Source: RCIO01 sp040880025 (GTDB lineage: Bacteria; Pseudomonadota; Alphaproteobacteria; Rhizobiales; Rhizobiaceae). Taken from it: a DNA stretch of 64,000 nt. A model generated the notes under the pieces. The model saw nothing but the letters and a program-made list of their open reading frames with translations, ran no database searches and was not told where the DNA came from. Shown here one piece after another: positions 24,949 to 34,252 of the stretch. The translations under genes and the position numbers were made by a program. The stretch's first letter is position 1; each line of letters begins with the position of its first letter. The stretch lies in contig JBBDJD010000020.1 of the NCBI GenBank assembly GCA_040880025.1, forward strand, positions 181,965 to 245,964, written 5' to 3'.

Positions 24949-26589
24949 TTAGTTGGCCTGGCGGCGCAGGAATGCCGGAATCTCCAGTTGATCCTCCTCC
25001 TGCATCTGCCTTGTCTGGGGTGCCTGGCGCCCCTGCTCATCGAGCTGGCCACGGCGCGGAGCGTAAACATCGGGATCCTGACCGCCTGCCCTGCGTGCTT
25101 CAGGCGCGGGCTGGCGCAGGCGCGGTTCGCGCGGTTGCGCGGGCGTCAGCCGCGGTTCTTCTTCGCGACGCGACAGGCCGGTTGCAAGCCGTCTCAGCAG
25201 ACCAATCGGGCCACGGTCGTCGTGATCGCCTTCTTCATGATCGCCTGATTCCATCTCGGCGCGCACCACGGCCGGGAAATCCTCCACGCGCGGCATGCGG
25301 GGCGCTTCGTCCGCGTGCGGCTGTGTCGGGGTGGCAGGCCGGGCTTCCGCTGGCGGCGACTGGAAGAGCCTGGAATTGGGTTTGAACTCACCGGCATCCT
25401 TGCGGACCTGTTCGGCCGACGTCTCGGCGGCCTGAATGGCCTCGGCGACCGGATCGGCGGCTTCCACCGGCGCAGGGGTCGACTGCGCAGGCGTTTGTGC
25501 CGCCTTGACCGGTTGCTGCTGCGTAGCCTGAGCCGTCGTTTGACGGGTTTCCGCCGCCTGGCTGGGCTGGGTCAGCTTCGGTGCCGGGCGATGGATAGCC
25601 GCCGGCGCACCGACCTCGCTTGCCGCCTTGTCTATGCCCGTGGCAACGACGGAGACGCGGATGATGCCTTCAAGTTCCTCGTCGAATGTCGCGCCGAGGA
25701 TGATGTTGGCGTCCTGATCGACTTCCTCGCGGATGCGGGTCGCCGCTTCGTCCACCTCAAACAGCGTCATGTCGCGGCCGCCGGTGATCGAGATCAGCAG
25801 GCCCCTGGCGCCCCTCATCGAGCTTTCGTCGAGCAGCGGATTGGCGATCGCTGCTTCGGCCGCCGCCATGGCGCGGCCTTCGCCGGACGATTCGCCGGTG
25901 CCCATCATCGCCTTGCCCATCTCGCGCATGACGGAGCGGACGTCGGCGAAATCGAGGTTGATGAGACCTTCCTTGACCATCAGGTCGGTAATGCAGGCAA
26001 CGCCCGAATACAGCACCTGGTCGGCCATCGCGAAGGCGTCGGCGAAAGTGGTCTTGTCATTGGCGATCCGGAACAGGTTCTGGTTCGGAATGACGATCAG
26101 CGTGTCGACGCATTTCTGCAGTTCCTCGATTCCCTGATCCGCGGTGCTCATGCGGCGCTGGCCTTCGAAATGGAAAGGCTTGGTGACGACGCCGACGGTC
26201 AGAATGCCCTTCTCGCGCGCGGCGCGGGCAACAATGGGGGCAGCGCCCGTGCCGGTGCCGCCACCCATGCCGGCGGTGACGAAGCACATATGCGTGGTCG
26301 ACAGATGATCGACGATTTCGTCGATGCACTCCTCGGCCGCCGCGCGCCCGACCTCCGGCTGGGAGCCGGCTCCAAGCCCCTCGGTGACATGCGCGCCGAG
26401 CTGTATCAGCCGCTCGGCCTTCGACATGGTCAGCGCCTGGGCATCGGTGTTCGCCACCACGAAATCGACGCCCTTGAGCCCCGCCGTGATCATGTTGTTG
26501 ACGGCGTTGCCGCCCCCTCCGCCAACACCGAATACGGTGATGTGCGGCTTCAGCTCGGTAATGTCCGGCTTATGCAGATTGATAGTCAT
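24949..26589 (-). CDS. ftsZ: Cell division GTPase FtsZ
   Basis: A 546-residue tubulin homologue; the ATG at 26589 gives MTINLHKPDITELKPHITVFG, the usual rhizobial start, with AGGACGAGGA upstream. GTP-binding features: FGVGGGGGNAVNNM near 20-33, the tubulin signature GMGGGTGTGAAPIVA near 105-118, and the T7 loop NLDFADVRSVM near 210. The GTPase core ends near residue 318. It is followed by a long (about 200-residue) Pro/Gln/Ala-rich linker and a conserved C-terminal peptide (LEIPAFLRRQAN). The extended linker is typical of alphaproteobacterial FtsZ1 and is much longer than in E. coli. Last gene of the dcw cluster. Confidence 0.97.
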   Translation of the reverse strand: MTINLHKPDITELKPHITVFGVGGGGGNAVNNMITAGLKGVDFVVANTDAQALTMSKAERLIQLGAHVTEGLGAGSQPEVGRAAAEECIDEIVDHLSTTHMCFVTAGMGGGTGTGAAPIVARAAREKGILTVGVVTKPFHFEGQRRMSTADQGIEELQKCVDTLIVIPNQNLFRIANDKTTFADAFAMADQVLYSGVACITDLMVKEGLINLDFADVRSVMREMGKAMMGTGESSGEGRAMAAAEAAIANPLLDESSMRGARGLLISITGGRDMTLFEVDEAATRIREEVDQDANIILGATFDEELEGIIRVSVVATGIDKAASEVGAPAAIHRPAPKLTQPSQAAETRQTTAQATQQQPVKAAQTPAQSTPAPVEAADPVAEAIQAAETSAEQVRKDAGEFKPNSRLFQSPPAEARPATPTQPHADEAPRMPRVEDFPAVVRAEMESGDHEEGDHDDRGPIGLLRRLATGLSRREEEPRLTPAQPREPRLRQPAPEARRAGGQDPDVYAPRRGQLDEQGRQAPQTRQMQEEDQLEIPAFLRRQAN

Positions 26590-26657
26590 TGTCCTCGTCC
26601 TTTCCGCCATTCCCGCCGCATCGCCGCCGCGGCTGTTAATTCCGGGTACCCGTCAAA

Positions 26658-27968
26658 CTAGAAACTGTCCCTGAGCCATTGGCCCATGCGTTGGAACCGT
26701 CCTCCGGTCCCCGTTGCCTGAAGCGGCGCGGATCGCCCGCGCCGCATGCTCTCGAAACCCGCCACCTGCGGGTAAATCATCAGTCCGACCACCGTTGCGA
26801 AGGCCGGGCCCTTGGCTGCCTCGGGTAAACCCGAAACGCCAAGCGGGCGTCCGATCCGCACGTTGCGGCCAAGGATCCGTCGCGCCGTCTCGGGCAGTCC
26901 GGCCAGTTGGCTGGCCCCGCCCGTCAGCACGACCCGCTTGCCGATCGTGCCGGCTAAGCCGGAATGGTTGATTCTGTCGCGCACCAGTTCGAAGGTCTCT
27001 TCCACGCGGGCGCGGATGATCCGGTTCATCGTCGCGCGTGGGATTTGAAGCTGCTGGTCGGGATCGTCGCCGGCGATCGGCTGGACCGTGACCATATCGC
27101 GTTCGTCTCCGCCTCCCGGCAGCGCCGAACCGTGCATGACCTTCAGCCGCTCCGCATAGTCGTTTCTTGTGGACAAGCCGCGCGCCAGATCGCCCGTCAC
27201 GTGATTGCCGCCAATCGGCAGTGCGGCGGCGTGCATGAACTTGCCGTTGGCGAAGATGGAAATGGTGGTCGACCCACCGCCGAGATCGATGCAGGCGGCG
27301 CCCATGTCCGCCTCGTCGTCGACCAGCGCGGCCAGACCACTGGCATAGGGAGTGGCCACCATGCGCTCGACGGAAAGGTGCGCCCGATTGACGCAAAGCT
27401 CGAGGTTGCGCAGCGGCGCCGCATCCGCGGTCAAGACGTGCATGTCGACGCCCAGCGTCTCGCCGATCATGCCGCGCGGATCGCGAATGCCGCGTTCTCC
27501 GTCGAGTGCAAATCCGACCGGCAACGAGTGCACAACCTGGCGCTCGGCGCGCATGGCCTGGCGTGAACCCGCGCCCAGAACCTGCGAGATGTCGGAATTG
27601 TCGGCCTCATGACCGCCCAGCCTGATGGTGGCGGATAGCGGTTCGCTCTTCATGCGCCCGGCCGTCACGCTGACCAGCAGCGACTCCACCGTGAGATTGG
27701 CCATGCGCTCAGCCGCATCGACGGCCAGCCGCACCGCCTGTTCGGCGCGGTCGAGGTCGACGATCACGCCGGACTTCACGCCGCGCGACTTCTGATGGCC
27801 GATGCCGAGAACCTGAATCTGATGCGTCCGTCCGGGCAGCAGCCTGCTGTCCTGGCACGGCTGCAGCCGTGCGATCACGCAACAGATCTTGCTGGAACCG
27901 ATATCCAGAACGGTGATGACGCCCGAGCGGCGTCCCGTGCCTTCATTGCGTGCGCCGAGCCAGCTCAT
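26658..27968 (-). CDS. ftsA: Cell division protein FtsA
   Basis: A 436-residue actin-like ATPase that tethers FtsZ to the membrane. Phosphate-1 motif VLDIGSSKICCVIARLQ near 20-36; 1C domain segment IEVLGIGHQKSRGVKSGVIVDL-like stretch (QVLGIGHQKSRGVK); phosphate-2 CIDLGGGSTTISIFANG near 222; adenosine motif VVLTGGASQLAGLPETA near 355. The C-terminal amphipathic helix needed for membrane binding is present (MGQWLRDSF). It overlaps ftsQ by 4 nt and lies 68 bp before ftsZ. Confidence 0.96.
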   Translation of the reverse strand: MSWLGARNEGTGRRSGVITVLDIGSSKICCVIARLQPCQDSRLLPGRTHQIQVLGIGHQKSRGVKSGVIVDLDRAEQAVRLAVDAAERMANLTVESLLVSVTAGRMKSEPLSATIRLGGHEADNSDISQVLGAGSRQAMRAERQVVHSLPVGFALDGERGIRDPRGMIGETLGVDMHVLTADAAPLRNLELCVNRAHLSVERMVATPYASGLAALVDDEADMGAACIDLGGGSTTISIFANGKFMHAAALPIGGNHVTGDLARGLSTRNDYAERLKVMHGSALPGGGDERDMVTVQPIAGDDPDQQLQIPRATMNRIIRARVEETFELVRDRINHSGLAGTIGKRVVLTGGASQLAGLPETARRILGRNVRIGRPLGVSGLPEAAKGPAFATVVGLMIYPQVAGFESMRRGRSAPLQATGTGGRFQRMGQWLRDSF

Positions 27969-28888
27969 GTGCTGCGCCCCGGCTTTTTCGGCAGGCCCAG
28001 CCTGTCTCTCATCGAGGCGCGGAACACGGAGGCTTCATCCTCCGCCAGTTGCACGCCGATACGGTCGGGAAGGCGCATGTCCACGGCCACGACCCCGCGC
28101 GAAAGGAGCGCCTGTTCGCGATCCAGAGCCACGATTTCAGAGAGCGCGGCGGAGGTTCCGGTTTCAGGCAGCTTGATCGTCACGCCATTGTCGAGCCTGA
28201 TGTCCCAGCGGCGCTTGGCCACCAGAATGTAGGCGCTCACATGCGACGAGAGCGACGGGAACTGGGCAACAACCTCGATGAACGCCGCCGCGCGCTCCGG
28301 CGCACCGGAACCGATAACCAGTGGCAACGACGCGTTGCGACCGTTCCTCAGCGGCGCGATCGAACGTCCGTCGGCCTGCACGACCGACAGAGCCTCGCCG
28401 TGCTGCCAGATGGCGAAGGGTTCCCGCTCCACGATGTTGATATCGAGCGCATCCGGATAGACCTTGCGCACGCGCGCGCTCTGGACCCAGGGCAGCATCT
28501 CGACATCGCCACGCACCTGGTCGACATCGAGCCCCATCAGCGAGGTAAAGCCGGAAAGGTCGAGCTGACCGAGAACATCGATCTCGGAGGTCTCGCGATT
28601 GCCCGAAACGCGGATGTCGCTGAGCGCAAAGCCGGTCCGCGCCGTAATGGCCGAGACAACGGCCGATGTATGGCCACCCAGCGCCATCCCGTAGAGACCG
28701 GTGGCGACGAAAAAGGCGGCGAGAAGTGTCACGCCGGCAAACCGCGGCGGCTGGTACTCGCCGGCAAACAGGCGCGCCAGTGTCCTCGCCGGGCGGCGCA
28801 TCATGCGTGGGAAGACGACGCCTGAATTCAACGGACGGTGACCGCTCCTGCGGAAATTCCTGACCGGTCCCACCCTCAACGCGAACAC
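27965..28888 (-). CDS. ftsQ: Cell division protein FtsQ
   Basis: A 307-residue bitopic membrane protein. An Arg-rich cytoplasmic N-terminus (RMMRRPARTLARL) is followed by one transmembrane helix (VTLLAAFFVATGLYGMAL, about 54-71), the POTRA domain (FALSDIRVSGNRETSEIDVL) and the beta domain (LPWVQSARVRKVYPDALDI, VEREPFAIWQ). FtsQ links the early and late divisome proteins in the periplasm. Its start overlaps the end of ddlB by 13 nt; a later ATG pair near residue 29 is an alternative start. Confidence 0.93.
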   Translation of the reverse strand: MFALRVGPVRNFRRSGHRPLNSGVVFPRMMRRPARTLARLFAGEYQPPRFAGVTLLAAFFVATGLYGMALGGHTSAVVSAITARTGFALSDIRVSGNRETSEIDVLGQLDLSGFTSLMGLDVDQVRGDVEMLPWVQSARVRKVYPDALDINIVEREPFAIWQHGEALSVVQADGRSIAPLRNGRNASLPLVIGSGAPERAAAFIEVVAQFPSLSSHVSAYILVAKRRWDIRLDNGVTIKLPETGTSAALSEIVALDREQALLSRGVVAVDMRLPDRIGVQLAEDEASVFRASMRDRLGLPKKPGRST

Positions 28889-29802
28889 GAAGCGTCCTCC
28901 ACCATCCAGCGCAACAGCTCACCAAAGGAACGCCCCGAATGAAGCGCAAGCTCGGGGACGAGCGATGTCGGCGTCATGCCCGGCTGGGTGTTGACTTCGA
29001 GCCAGATGAGTTCGCCCTCGGGAGATGCGCTCTCGTCGAAACGGAAGTCGGACCGGGACACGCCCCGGCAGCCGATTGCTTGATGAGCCTTAAGGGACAG
29101 TGTCTCTATTTTTTGGTAAATATTCGGTGAAATTTTTGCCGGGCATTCGTGTTTTGAGCCCCCCACGACATATTTTGAGTCATAGTCGTAGAAGTTATGC
29201 CCGACCGGGATGATTTCGGTTACGCCGAGCGATTCCGCGCCCATGATCGCGCATGTCAGCTCGCGGCCTGGAATGAAGCGCTCCACCATGACCTCGTCGC
29301 CATAGCGCCATTCCGAAGAGGATATCATCTGGGGCGGATGCGACTGATCCTCGCGCACGATCACGACGCCGAAACTGGAGCCTTCGGTCACCGGCTTGAC
29401 GACATAGGGCGGCTCCATCGGATGCTCGCGGACAATGTCGTGACGATCCATGATGCGGGCGGGCGCGACCGGGATGCCGACGGACACGGCGATGGTCTTG
29501 GCCAATTCCTTGTGCATGGCGAGCGCCGAGGCCAGCACGCCTGAATGCGTGTAGGGGATTTCGAGATATTCCAGCACGCCCTGGATTGTGCCGTCTTCCC
29601 CGTAGGGGCCGTGCAGGGCGTTGAAGGCGACATCCGGGGCCAGCCGCTTCAGGACTTCCGCCACATCGTGTCCGACATCAACCCGCGTGACCCTGAACCC
29701 CTCCGCCTCCAGCGCATCGGCGCAGGCGTTTCCCGACGAAAGGCTGACCGGGCGCTCTGCCGAGAACCCCCCGTAAAGTACAGCCACATGCTTGGTCGTC
29801 AT
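28876..29802 (-). CDS. ddlB: D-alanine-D-alanine ligase
   Basis: A 308-residue ATP-grasp enzyme making the D-Ala-D-Ala dipeptide. ATG at 29802 gives MTTKHVAVLYGGFSAERPVS; the longer frame upstream is not conserved in style. Motifs: HGPYGEDGTIQGVLEYLEIP (substrate binding), YVVKPVTEGSSFGVVIV (ATP-binding Lys and glycine-rich loop), SRSDFRFDE and WLEVNTQPGMTPTSLVPE (Mg ligands). The AAAA-poor region 29803-30060 upstream (258 bp) has no gene; it separates ddlB from the inserted toxin-antitoxin pair and may carry a promoter. Confidence 0.95.
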   Translation of the reverse strand: MTTKHVAVLYGGFSAERPVSLSSGNACADALEAEGFRVTRVDVGHDVAEVLKRLAPDVAFNALHGPYGEDGTIQGVLEYLEIPYTHSGVLASALAMHKELAKTIAVSVGIPVAPARIMDRHDIVREHPMEPPYVVKPVTEGSSFGVVIVREDQSHPPQMISSSEWRYGDEVMVERFIPGRELTCAIMGAESLGVTEIIPVGHNFYDYDSKYVVGGSKHECPAKISPNIYQKIETLSLKAHQAIGCRGVSRSDFRFDESASPEGELIWLEVNTQPGMTPTSLVPELALHSGRSFGELLRWMVEDASCSR

Positions 29803-30060
29803 GCCCCAATAATCCCCTTCCGGACGGGCCCGAACTGCAAGCGTTGCCGAGACAGAATCCGAGTCCCCTCCGAATCGCACAGTTGCCCGGAGGCCGACGC
29901 GATACGCGCTCAGTACCGACTCAAATCAGGAAACGCCGCTGACCCAAAGAATCAGAGAGTTGATTCCGTGGCAAGACCTTGATTGGAAATGCTTGTGTTT
30001 CCGGGCGCGAGTGTTTGGCGTGGTGTCGATGAGAAACGCCCTGTACGCGCTTCGATCGGA

Positions 30061-30417
30061 CTACGCATCGCGTTCGGCGATCGAACCAAGCGCACGCTCG
30101 CAGCCGGTCAGAAGCGAAGGAAGGTCGCGCTGCAGGATAGTCCAGACCTGTCCAAGCGCCAGACTGTCGTATTCATGCCGAAGCGCGTTACCAAACGCCC
30201 GTATCTGCCGCCATGGCTGGCCAGGCGCGAGTTCTTCCGCTGTCCTGCCAAGCTTCGTGGCAGCTTCACTGATCCGCAACAGACGAAAGAAAACCGCGTC
30301 TTGAACCATGCGGCTCTCCCTGAAATCCGCCTCGGACAAATCTTGGATATCCTCGAAAATCCATTGGATGTTGTCGATGATATCCTGAAACCGCCGCCGC
30401 GGCTTACTGGAAGGCAA
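30061..30417 (-). CDS. hepT: HepT-like HEPN-domain (DUF86) protein, putative toxin
   Basis: A 118-residue helical protein of the DUF86/HepT family, which acts as an RNase toxin paired with a MntA nucleotidyltransferase. Helices RRRFQDIIDNIQWIFEDI, FRESRMVQDAVFFRLLRISEAATKLG and the C-terminal VWTILQRDLPSLLTGCE frame the active-site region QPWRQIRAFGNALRHEYD. In canonical HepT the motif is R-x4-6-H around RN...HxY; here the first Arg position reads Gly (G76-N77), with His81 and Tyr83 kept. This variant is seen to recur in the family as I recall it, but activity is uncertain. It overlaps mntA by 14 nt and lies inside the dcw cluster. Confidence 0.85.
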   Translation of the reverse strand: MPSSKPRRRFQDIIDNIQWIFEDIQDLSEADFRESRMVQDAVFFRLLRISEAATKLGRTAEELAPGQPWRQIRAFGNALRHEYDSLALGQVWTILQRDLPSLLTGCERALGSIAERDA

Positions 30418-30715
30418 TGAGGCGATCCTGATCGATTGCCGCCTGAATGCGTTCGGCCCTCACCGGTTCCTCGATGAGGTCGACCGGTTGCCCGAGCAGG
30501 CCGGCCAGTTCCTCGCGCAACGCCTCCAGTTTCGCGAAATAGTCAAACCCGCCTGCCGAGAATCGATCATCCAGACGCACAGCCAGATCGATATCCGACT
30601 GCGCGTCGTTTTCGCCCCGTGCGGTCGAACCAAACAGCGACAAAGTCACGACACCCTTCGCCAGCAGGCGCTGTCGGTGTGCCTGAAGTTTTGCGATTAT
30701 CTCGTTGCGATCCAT
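30404..30715 (-). CDS. mntA: MntA-type nucleotidyltransferase antitoxin
   Basis: A 103-residue minimal nucleotidyltransferase. The signature G-S-x10-D-x-D is complete: Gly29-Ser30 in LSLFGSTARGEN and Asp41-Ile-Asp43 in SDIDLAVRLDD. In characterised MntA/HepT pairs the nucleotidyltransferase AMPylates a tyrosine of HepT and silences it. ATG at 30715 is chosen; a GTG 15 nt upstream is possible. It is transcribed first, then hepT. The gene begins 42 bp after murB ends, so the pair may ride on the dcw transcript. Confidence 0.88.
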   Translation of the reverse strand: MDRNEIIAKLQAHRQRLLAKGVVTLSLFGSTARGENDAQSDIDLAVRLDDRFSAGGFDYFAKLEALREELAGLLGQPVDLIEEPVRAERIQAAIDQDRLIAFQ

Positions 30716-30756
30716 AGCCGATATTGCCACAGCCTTACCCCATCTCCAAGCTCCGC

Positions 30757-31722
30757 TCAGAGCAACCGTCCGAGAACCTCATCGATCTCGTGGCCGGGCC
30801 GAAACTGGCCGACGCGCTTGATTTCCCATTCGAGCCGCGTGCCCGAATGCTCCAGAACGCGCGCCCGCACCGTCTCGCCGAGATATTCGAGATCGTAGCC
30901 AGTCGCGGTTCCCGTATTGATCATGAAGTTGCAGTGCACGGGCGACATCTGCGCGCCGCCGATCATCATGCCGCGGCAGCCGGCCTCATCGATCACCTTC
31001 CATGCCGATTTGCCGGGCGGATTCTTGAATGTCGACCCGCCGGTCTTTTCCCGGATCGGCTGCACCGTTTCACGGTGATGCTGGACTTCGTCCATCGCGG
31101 CCTTGATCTCGTCGCGGGGCGTCTGCGGGCCTTCCAGTACCGCGCTGGTGAAAATCAGATCGGCCGCGGCCGACGAATGGCGATATGCGTAACCCATGTC
31201 TGCGAGCGAGAGAACGTGGCGCTCTCCCTTTCGGTCAAGGGCGTGAACCTCGACGACATGGTTTGCCGTCTCTTCGCCGTTGGCGCCCGCATTCATCCGC
31301 ATCGCGCCGCCGATTGCGCCGGGAATGCCGTGATAGAAATGCAACCCGCCAATCCCCGCTTCGAGCGCAGCCGCGGCGGCCCGCTTGTCGGGCACCGCCC
31401 CTCCGACGCGCAGTCTGGTGTCGGATATCTGTTCCACCTCGCCGAATCCCTTGGCGGAAAGGCGCACCACGAACCCCGGAATTCCGCCCTCGCGAACGAG
31501 AAGATTCGAGCCGATCCCCACCGCCATCACCGGCACGTCCGCCGGCACCGCCTTGAGAAAGGCCGAAAGATCGTCCGCGTCAGCCGGCTGGAACATCACC
31601 TGCGCCGGTCCGCCGGCACGGAACCATGTGACCTTGTCCATGCCCGCATCGGGTGTCATCCGCCCGCGTATCGCGGCGAGCGGGCCACTCAACCTGTCGA
31701 GAAGCGCCTGGCCGTTCATCAT
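30757..31722 (-). CDS. murB: UDP-N-acetylenolpyruvoylglucosamine reductase
   Basis: A 321-residue FAD enzyme completing UDP-MurNAc synthesis. Motifs: VTWFRAGGPAQVMFQP (FAD domain), MAVGIGSNLLVREGGIPGFV, HFYHGIPGAIGGAMRMNAG (substrate and flavin binding), and the late KTGGSTFKNPPGKSAWKVID with the catalytic Ser in GGSTFKNP. Its ATG overlaps the murC stop by 4 nt. Confidence 0.96.
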   Translation of the reverse strand: MMNGQALLDRLSGPLAAIRGRMTPDAGMDKVTWFRAGGPAQVMFQPADADDLSAFLKAVPADVPVMAVGIGSNLLVREGGIPGFVVRLSAKGFGEVEQISDTRLRVGGAVPDKRAAAAALEAGIGGLHFYHGIPGAIGGAMRMNAGANGEETANHVVEVHALDRKGERHVLSLADMGYAYRHSSAAADLIFTSAVLEGPQTPRDEIKAAMDEVQHHRETVQPIREKTGGSTFKNPPGKSAWKVIDEAGCRGMMIGGAQMSPVHCNFMINTGTATGYDLEYLGETVRARVLEHSGTRLEWEIKRVGQFRPGHEIDEVLGRLL

Positions 31723-33131
31723 GCGGCTTTCTCGGCGGATGCCAGTTCACCGGGCAGCGCGTTTGCCCACTGGGTGATATTGCCGGCGCCCAGATAGATG
31801 ACGAAATCGCCCTGTTTCGCCTGCGCCCGGATAATCGGGCCGACCGCCTCCGGCGCTTCGATGAAGCGCGCGTCGCGGTGGCCGCCGGCGCGGATACGCG
31901 TCACCAGCGCCTCCGATGTCACACCTTCAATCGGCTCTTCGCCGGCCGTGTAGACCGGTGCGATCATGATCGTGTCGGCATCGTTGAAACAGGAGCCGAA
32001 ATCATCGAACAGGTCGCGAAGCCGCGTGAAGCGATGCGGCTGCGCGATGGCGAAAACGCGGCCTGAACAGGATTCGCGTGCCGCCTTCAGCACCGCCTTG
32101 ATCTCGACCGGGTGGTGCCCGTAATCGTCGAAAATCTTGACGCCGTTCCAACTCCCGGTGAGCGTGAATCGCCGCTTGACGCCGGCGAAGTTCGCAAGTC
32201 CCTTGGCGATCTTTTCCGCCGGAATACCGAGTTCGTGGGCGACCGTGATCGCCGCTGTGGCGTTGGCGATGTTGTGGTTCCCGGGCATCGGCAACGACAA
32301 TCCGTCAATCTCCAGCGTCTCGCCGGTCTTGCGGTCGTGGATCGTCACATCGAAGGTCGAGTTGCCGTCGGCCATGCTGACATTGGAATAACGCACATCG
32401 GCCTGGGGATTCTCGCCATAGGTGATGATGCGGCGGTCCTCGATGCGCGAAACCAGCGCCTGCACTTCCGGATGATCGATGCACATGACGCCGAACCCGT
32501 AGAACGGCACGTTCTCGACGAATTGCGCGAAGGCCTCGCGCACCTTCTCGAAGGAACCATAATGGTCGAGATGCTCGGGGTCGATATTGGTCACCACCGC
32601 GATTTCTGCCGGCAGTTTCAGAAAGGTCCCGTCGCTTTCGTCTGCCTCGACGACCATCCAATCGCCCTCGCCCATTCGGGCGTTGGTGCCATATGCGTTG
32701 ATGATGCCGCCATTGATGACGGTCGGATCGAGCCCGCCGGCCTCGAGCAGTGTCGCGACCATCGAGGTCGTGGTCGTCTTGCCGTGGGTGCCGCCAATCG
32801 CGACGGCCTGACCGAAACGCATCAGTTCGGCCAGCATCTCCGCCCTCCGCACGATCGGAAGCAGTTTTTCCCGCGCGGCAGTCAGTTCCGGATTGCTCTT
32901 CTTGATCGCTGTCGACACGACGACAACCTCGGCCGCGCCCAGATTCTCGGCCTTGTGGCCGATATGGCAGGTGATGCCCTTGTCGCGCAGGCGCTGCACG
33001 TTTGCGTTTTCGGCCTGGTCGGAGCCCTGAACGGTGTAACCGAGATTGTGCAGCACTTCGGCAATGCCGCTCATGCCGATGCCCCCGATGCCGACAAAAT
33101 GCACGACGCCGATGGTCTCAGGCATTTTCAT
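31719..33131 (-). CDS. murC: UDP-N-acetylmuramate-L-alanine ligase
   Basis: A 470-residue Mur ligase; start at 33131 (MKMPETIGVVHFVGIGGIGM), with an in-frame upstream ATG rejected because it lies well inside murG. The UDP-binding G-x-G-G-x-G loop is at 14-19, the P-loop GTHGKTT at 114-120, the central VEADESDGTFLKL and the NIDPEHLDHYGSFE segment follow, and DDYGHHPVEIKAVL marks the C-terminal domain. It adds the first L-Ala of the stem peptide. Overlaps murG by 14 nt. Confidence 0.97.
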   Translation of the reverse strand: MKMPETIGVVHFVGIGGIGMSGIAEVLHNLGYTVQGSDQAENANVQRLRDKGITCHIGHKAENLGAAEVVVVSTAIKKSNPELTAAREKLLPIVRRAEMLAELMRFGQAVAIGGTHGKTTTTSMVATLLEAGGLDPTVINGGIINAYGTNARMGEGDWMVVEADESDGTFLKLPAEIAVVTNIDPEHLDHYGSFEKVREAFAQFVENVPFYGFGVMCIDHPEVQALVSRIEDRRIITYGENPQADVRYSNVSMADGNSTFDVTIHDRKTGETLEIDGLSLPMPGNHNIANATAAITVAHELGIPAEKIAKGLANFAGVKRRFTLTGSWNGVKIFDDYGHHPVEIKAVLKAARESCSGRVFAIAQPHRFTRLRDLFDDFGSCFNDADTIMIAPVYTAGEEPIEGVTSEALVTRIRAGGHRDARFIEAPEAVGPIIRAQAKQGDFVIYLGAGNITQWANALPGELASAEKAA

Positions 33132-34251
33132 TTGCGGTTTCCCTCCTGAATTCGGCCACCGATTTGCCGCCCGCAATAGCTTCTACCATGTCGGCAAGCA
33201 ACCGCGCCGCATCGGGCTTGCCGGCGCTTTTTGCCGCCCCGGCACGAGCGGAAAGTCCCTTCGGATCGCTCATCGCCAAGCTTATCAGTTCAGCGAGGCG
33301 CTGTGGCGACAGTGTGGACTGCTCCGTCACCTCCGCCCCCCCGGAAGCGGCAAGAGCCGCGGCGTTGGCCGCCTGGTCATGGTCGAGCGCATAGGGATAG
33401 GGCACCAGGATGGCCGGACGGCCGATCACGGAGATTTCCGAGACGGTCGAGGCACCCGAGCGTGAAATCACCAGATGCGCGCCAGCCATGCGTTCCGCCA
33501 GATCGCCGAAGAAGGGTGATACCTCGGCATCCATGCCAAGATCGCCATATGCCTGCCGTACCGCCTCTTCGTCTTCCGGCCGCGCCTGCTGTGTCACACG
33601 AAGCCGCGCCCTCTCCTCGGGCGGAAGAAGCCCGACTGCGTGCGGCAGCACCTGCGAGAAGAACTGTGCCCCCTGACTGCCTCCGAAAACCAGAAGGTTG
33701 AACGGCTTCCCCTTGGTAGGGGCTTTGAACGGCACATTGCGAGCCGCAATGACCGCCTGGCGAACCGGATTGCCGGTCGTGACGATCTTGTCCCGATACG
33801 GGCCCTCTGCTTTCAGAAACCCGCCGGCAATGGCGGTCACACGTCCGGCGAGCGCCTTGTTGGCGCGTCCCATGACAGCATTCTGCTCATGCAGAATGGC
33901 CGGCACGCCGCGTCTGGACGCTGCGTAAAGCGGCGGCAGCGTCGGATAGCCGCCGAAGCCGACAATCGCCTTGGGCTTCACCTTCTCGATCAGCGCCGAG
34001 GATTGCCGCACCCCGGTCCAGATCGTCCACAGCGCCTTCACCAGCGCGATCGGATTCCGCGATCCAAAGGTGGCTGAGGCGACCGTATGAACCGCCGCGG
34101 CCGGAAACCTTCCCGCATATCGTTCCGCACGGTGATCGGTCACGAGTTCGACCCGCCAGCCGCGCGCGGCAAGCTCATGCGCCAGCGCTTCGGCCGGGAA
34201 CAGGTGGCCGCCGGTACCGCCGGCTGCCAGGAATATCGTGCCTTTGTCCAT
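33118..34251 (-). CDS. murG: UDP-N-acetylglucosamine-MurNAc-pentapeptide transferase
   Basis: A 377-residue GT28 glycosyltransferase converting lipid I to lipid II at the inner membrane face. G-loop 1 is FLAAGGTGGHLFPAEALA (residues 7-24), a second glycine-rich loop FGGYPTLPPLYAA is near 100, HEQNAVMGRANK follows, then LVFGGSQGAQFFSQ and the C-terminal VISRSGASTVSEISVIGRPAILVPYP. Last coding part overlaps murC. Confidence 0.97.
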   Translation of the reverse strand: MDKGTIFLAAGGTGGHLFPAEALAHELAARGWRVELVTDHRAERYAGRFPAAAVHTVASATFGSRNPIALVKALWTIWTGVRQSSALIEKVKPKAIVGFGGYPTLPPLYAASRRGVPAILHEQNAVMGRANKALAGRVTAIAGGFLKAEGPYRDKIVTTGNPVRQAVIAARNVPFKAPTKGKPFNLLVFGGSQGAQFFSQVLPHAVGLLPPEERARLRVTQQARPEDEEAVRQAYGDLGMDAEVSPFFGDLAERMAGAHLVISRSGASTVSEISVIGRPAILVPYPYALDHDQAANAAALAASGGAEVTEQSTLSPQRLAELISLAMSDPKGLSARAGAAKSAGKPDAARLLADMVEAIAGGKSVAEFRRETANENA

Positions 34252-34252
34252 G

